61,479 nucleotides of DNA from Tannerellaceae bacterium (GTDB taxonomy: Bacteria; Bacteroidota; Bacteroidia; Bacteroidales; Tannerellaceae): NCBI GenBank assembly GCA_031259845.1, contig JAIRKZ010000006.1, positions 1 through 61,479 of the forward strand. The letters run 5' to 3'. This document shows positions 59,694-61,479 of this stretch, piece after piece (position 1 is the stretch's first letter; every line of letters begins with the position of its first letter). The notes below the pieces were generated by a model, which ran no database searches, had not been told where the DNA came from, and saw nothing but the letters and a program-made list of their open reading frames with translations. A program made the position numbers and the translations under genes.

Positions 59694-60434
59694 TCATCTC
59701 AGGCAGGCAGCCACTATTGAGCGGTCGGTACGGGAGATTTCAAATTCAGAGGTAACGGCGCCGGGGCCCATCGAAACCCTTTCGCTATGGTATTCCATGC
59801 CGCCTGGCACGATGGCGCGGGCGGAGGTATGAAACTCTGTAGCGCCGGTTTCGGCCTCTATCCGGGCGATGTTATCTGCGCGCACGCCGCATCCGGGCAT
59901 GATAATTATCCGTCCGTTGGCGCGCTCCACCAGTTTGGCTATCAGGGGGATTCCCTTTACGGCGGAGGGCTGCTGACCGGAGGTAAGGATACGGTGGCAC
60001 CCGGCGTCAATGATTTGTTCGAGCGCGGTAAAGGGGTCGCGGCATACGTCGAAAGCCCGGTGGAAGGTAACCGACAGGGGGCCGGCTGCCATTACAAAGC
60101 GCCTGAGCAAGCCCGTATCCACATCTCCGTCTTTGGTAAGGCATCCTGTTGCTATACCGTGCAGGCCGCAGTTCCCGGCCAGCGCTATGTCGTGAAGCAT
60201 TGACATTGTTTCTGCCTCTGAATACAGGAAATCGCCCCCCCTGGGGCGGATAATGATGTTAATGTCGATAGACGGAGCCATTACCAGGGCCGTTTTAATC
60301 TCTCCATAAGAAGGCGTAGTGCCTCCTTCGGGAATACCGGCGCACAGTTCAACACGTTTTGCGCCTCCTGCTTCGGCTTCCATACAGCTTAGTGCAGAAT
60401 TGGCGCATATTTCCAAAATACGGTTTGATTTCAT
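59694..60434 (-). CDS. cutC: CutC-family protein
   Basis: The product has 246 residues and a TIM-barrel fold. Family motifs are LEICANSALSCMEAEAGGAKRVELCAG, NIIIRPRGGDFLYSEAE, VTFHRAFDVCRDPFTALEQ and RILTSGQQPSA. CutC was named for copper tolerance, but its reaction is not settled. It is the first gene of the cutC-glf-glycosyltransferase unit, with promoter -7 TATTTTTG at 60470-60463. Confidence 0.92.
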   Translation of the reverse strand: MKSNRILEICANSALSCMEAEAGGAKRVELCAGIPEGGTTPSYGEIKTALVMAPSIDINIIIRPRGGDFLYSEAETMSMLHDIALAGNCGLHGIATGCLTKDGDVDTGLLRRFVMAAGPLSVTFHRAFDVCRDPFTALEQIIDAGCHRILTSGQQPSAVKGIPLIAKLVERANGRIIIMPGCGVRADNIARIEAETGATEFHTSARAIVPGGMEYHSERVSMGPGAVTSEFEISRTDRSIVAACLR

Positions 60435-60462
60435 GTGTTTTCTCTTAATTATTTGTTTGCTG

Positions 60463-60470
60463 CAAAAATA
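60463..60470 (-). promoter_or_regulatory. -7 box TATTTTTG of cutC
   Basis: CAAAAATA on the plus strand reads TATTTTTG on the minus strand, about 29 nt upstream of the cutC start. Confidence 0.5.
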
Positions 60471-60580
60471 TATCTATTTTACCGGAAAAAGTGCAACAAG
60501 AGAAAGAAAACACACCCGCAGGAACGCCGTTATCAATGAAAATTTTGGGGCAAGGCAATAACGAAGTCAGGAATATAGAA

Positions 60581-60588
60581 TATATTTG
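60581..60588 (+). promoter_or_regulatory. -7 box TATATTTG of the ECF sigma gene
   Basis: TATATTTG lies 31 nt upstream of ATG 60620. Confidence 0.5.
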
Positions 60589-60619
60589 TCTTGCGAAATC
60601 AGTAGAAAGACACTAACGA

Positions 60620-61186
60620 ATGGAAGATATCTCTTTGGCGGAGAAAATAAGAAATGGAGATCAAAACGCGTTCAATGATCTTTATAAACAATATTATTTT
60701 TCTGTCCGTTCATACGCCCGGCTGTTGCTGAACGGGAATGAAGCAGAGGATGTTGTTCAGGATGTTTTCTTTAACTTGTGGAAGCATAAGGACAAGCTGG
60801 ACGAAACCCTTTCCCTTCGCGGATATTTGTTCCGCTCTGTCTATAATACCGTACTGAATATATTGAAACGAAAAGGGCTGTTCGAGAATTACAGTAATCT
60901 ATATAAACAGGAAATAGAAGAAATCGGATATAAACACTATAATCCGGACACGAATGAGATTTTACAGAATTTGTATAATCAGGAGCTCCGATTGGAGTTG
61001 AATGCCGCGATAGAGCGTTTGTCTCCCCGCTGCAAGGAAGTTTTTTCTCTCAGTTTTCTGTATGATATGACGGCTAAAGAGATTAGCGCCCAGTTGGGAG
61101 TATCGCAAAGCACTGTTGAAAATCATATACATAATGCACTAAAGACGCTACGGGAAAAACTGAATTTCTGCAGGAAGGGATTGTGA
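60620..61186 (+). CDS. ECF-type RNA polymerase sigma-70 factor
   Basis: The product has 188 residues. Region 2 is FNDLYKQYYFSVRSYARLLLNGNEAEDVVQDVFFNLW (about 14-50) and region 4 is RCKEVFSLSFLYDMTAKEISAQLGVSQSTVENHIHNAL (about 136-175). This is the expanded Bacteroidales family that usually sits before a FecR-like anti-sigma gene and a SusC-type transporter. No anti-sigma gene follows within the window; a GC-rich stretch and tandem repeats do. Confidence 0.92.
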   Translation: MEDISLAEKIRNGDQNAFNDLYKQYYFSVRSYARLLLNGNEAEDVVQDVFFNLWKHKDKLDETLSLRGYLFRSVYNTVLNILKRKGLFENYSNLYKQEIEEIGYKHYNPDTNEILQNLYNQELRLELNAAIERLSPRCKEVFSLSFLYDMTAKEISAQLGVSQSTVENHIHNALKTLREKLNFCRKGL

Positions 61187-61310
61187 CAGCAGGAGATTGG
61201 GGCGCATCCCCTGCTCATCGTCCGGGCTTTCCGCTGCAATCCCTTGCGCGGGCTGCGCCTCCGGCTTGCAGGGGGAGAAATGCCCTTTAGCTCTAAATAA
61301 TCGCCTCCCT
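61187..61310. other. GC-rich segment after the sigma gene
   Basis: GC-rich DNA unlike its surroundings, with partial self-complementarity (GGGGCGCATCCCC, GCGCGGGCTGCGC). It may act as a terminator or be another dispersed element. Its end (AGCTCTAAATAATCGCC) looks like a decayed unit of the following array. Confidence 0.4.
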
Positions 61311-61479
61311 GGAGCCTTTATTTCCTGTTCTTGGGGCTTTAAATCCTGTTCTTGGAGCTTTAAATCCGTTACCTGGAGCTTTAAATCCGTTACCTGGAGC
61401 TTTAAATCCGTTACCTGGAGCTTTAAATCCGTTACCTGGAGCTTTAAATCCGTTACCTGGAGCTTTAAATCCGTTACCT
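61311..61479. repeat. 21-bp tandem repeat array running off the window
   Basis: The first copy (61311-61332, 22 bp) is diverged and the second (61333-61353) less so. From 61354 six copies of 21 bp are identical, each with GGAGCTTTAAATCCGTTACC plus a final T. The window stops exactly at the end of a copy, so the true length is unknown. Homogenised copies next to decayed ones suggest an actively expanding minisatellite. Confidence 0.85.

Noticed and set aside
61311-61479. CRISPR array
   Set aside because: The units are contiguous without unique spacers; the same holds for 231-316, 36630-36728 and 53551-53639. No cas genes were seen.

Overview
The window is a stretch of a Bacteroidales chromosome (phylum Bacteroidota). 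The signs are a SusC/SusD pair, DUF3078 and imelysin-type envelope proteins, Rnf genes in the order B-C-D-G-E-A, TPR-linked histidine kinases, and above all the Bacteroidota promoter signature TAnnTTTG (-7 box) upstream of at least fifteen genes. Start codons were often chosen because this box lies inside the longer reading frame. I could not fix the genus from sequence alone; a Tannerellaceae, Porphyromonadaceae or Dysgonomonas-like origin is plausible. No tRNA, rRNA, insertion sequence, integrase or CRISPR array was seen.

Layout. 1-3777: repeat-bearing intergenic DNA, then a UPF1-like helicase gene split by an in-frame amber codon. 3816-8358: a lipoprotein pair divergent from a TPR histidine kinase and NarL-type regulator, with two strong palindromes between them. 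8558-14050: secreted GH2 glycosidase, mtgA and lipB (overlapping genes), then a DUF3078 outer-membrane protein. 14081-20618: an operator-like palindrome, RseC, the complete Rnf ion-pumping complex, then galE. 20643-25838 (minus): rarA, serC, serA, DUF1015 and a HAD phosphatase. 25938-26489: queH. 26533-30752 (minus): a porin, imelysin and di-heme oxidoreductase operon behind an 18-bp direct-repeat operator. 30894-36054 (minus): an orphan SusC/SusD pair with its own terminator and, upstream, what looks like an invertible promoter. 36064-37437: HU pseudogene, iteron-like repeats and low-complexity DNA. 37438-38281: adenine methyltransferase, apparently internally shortened. 38294-44712: SMP-30 protein, membrane protein plus winged-helix regulator, TamB. 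44798-48179: tsaD, cinA, rhamnose-mutarotase-like, GrpB. 48785-53527: lysine-rich protein, radical-SAM maturase, TldD/TldE pair. 53551-60434: tandem repeats, then ispE, an MFS transporter, folC, a TSCPD protein, and a galactofuranose cluster (glf and glycosyltransferase) with cutC. 60620-61479: ECF sigma factor, then a 21-bp tandem array running off the end.

The most interesting find is at 35858-36054. Two perfect 18-bp inverted repeats, with a core close to the ARACGTWCGT site recalled for the Bacteroides fragilis Mpi invertase, flank 161 bp that carry a consensus promoter. That promoter now points away from susC. No consensus -7 box faces susC, so the locus reads as a phase-variable SusCD operon captured OFF.

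Other points of interest: a 111-bp ungapped dispersed repeat present in opposite orientations at 6-116 and 48203-48313; four separate 21-23-bp tandem arrays, one of which supplies the last residues of IspE; and several clean palindromes placed in the -33/-7 spacer or over the -33 box of stress or envelope promoters.
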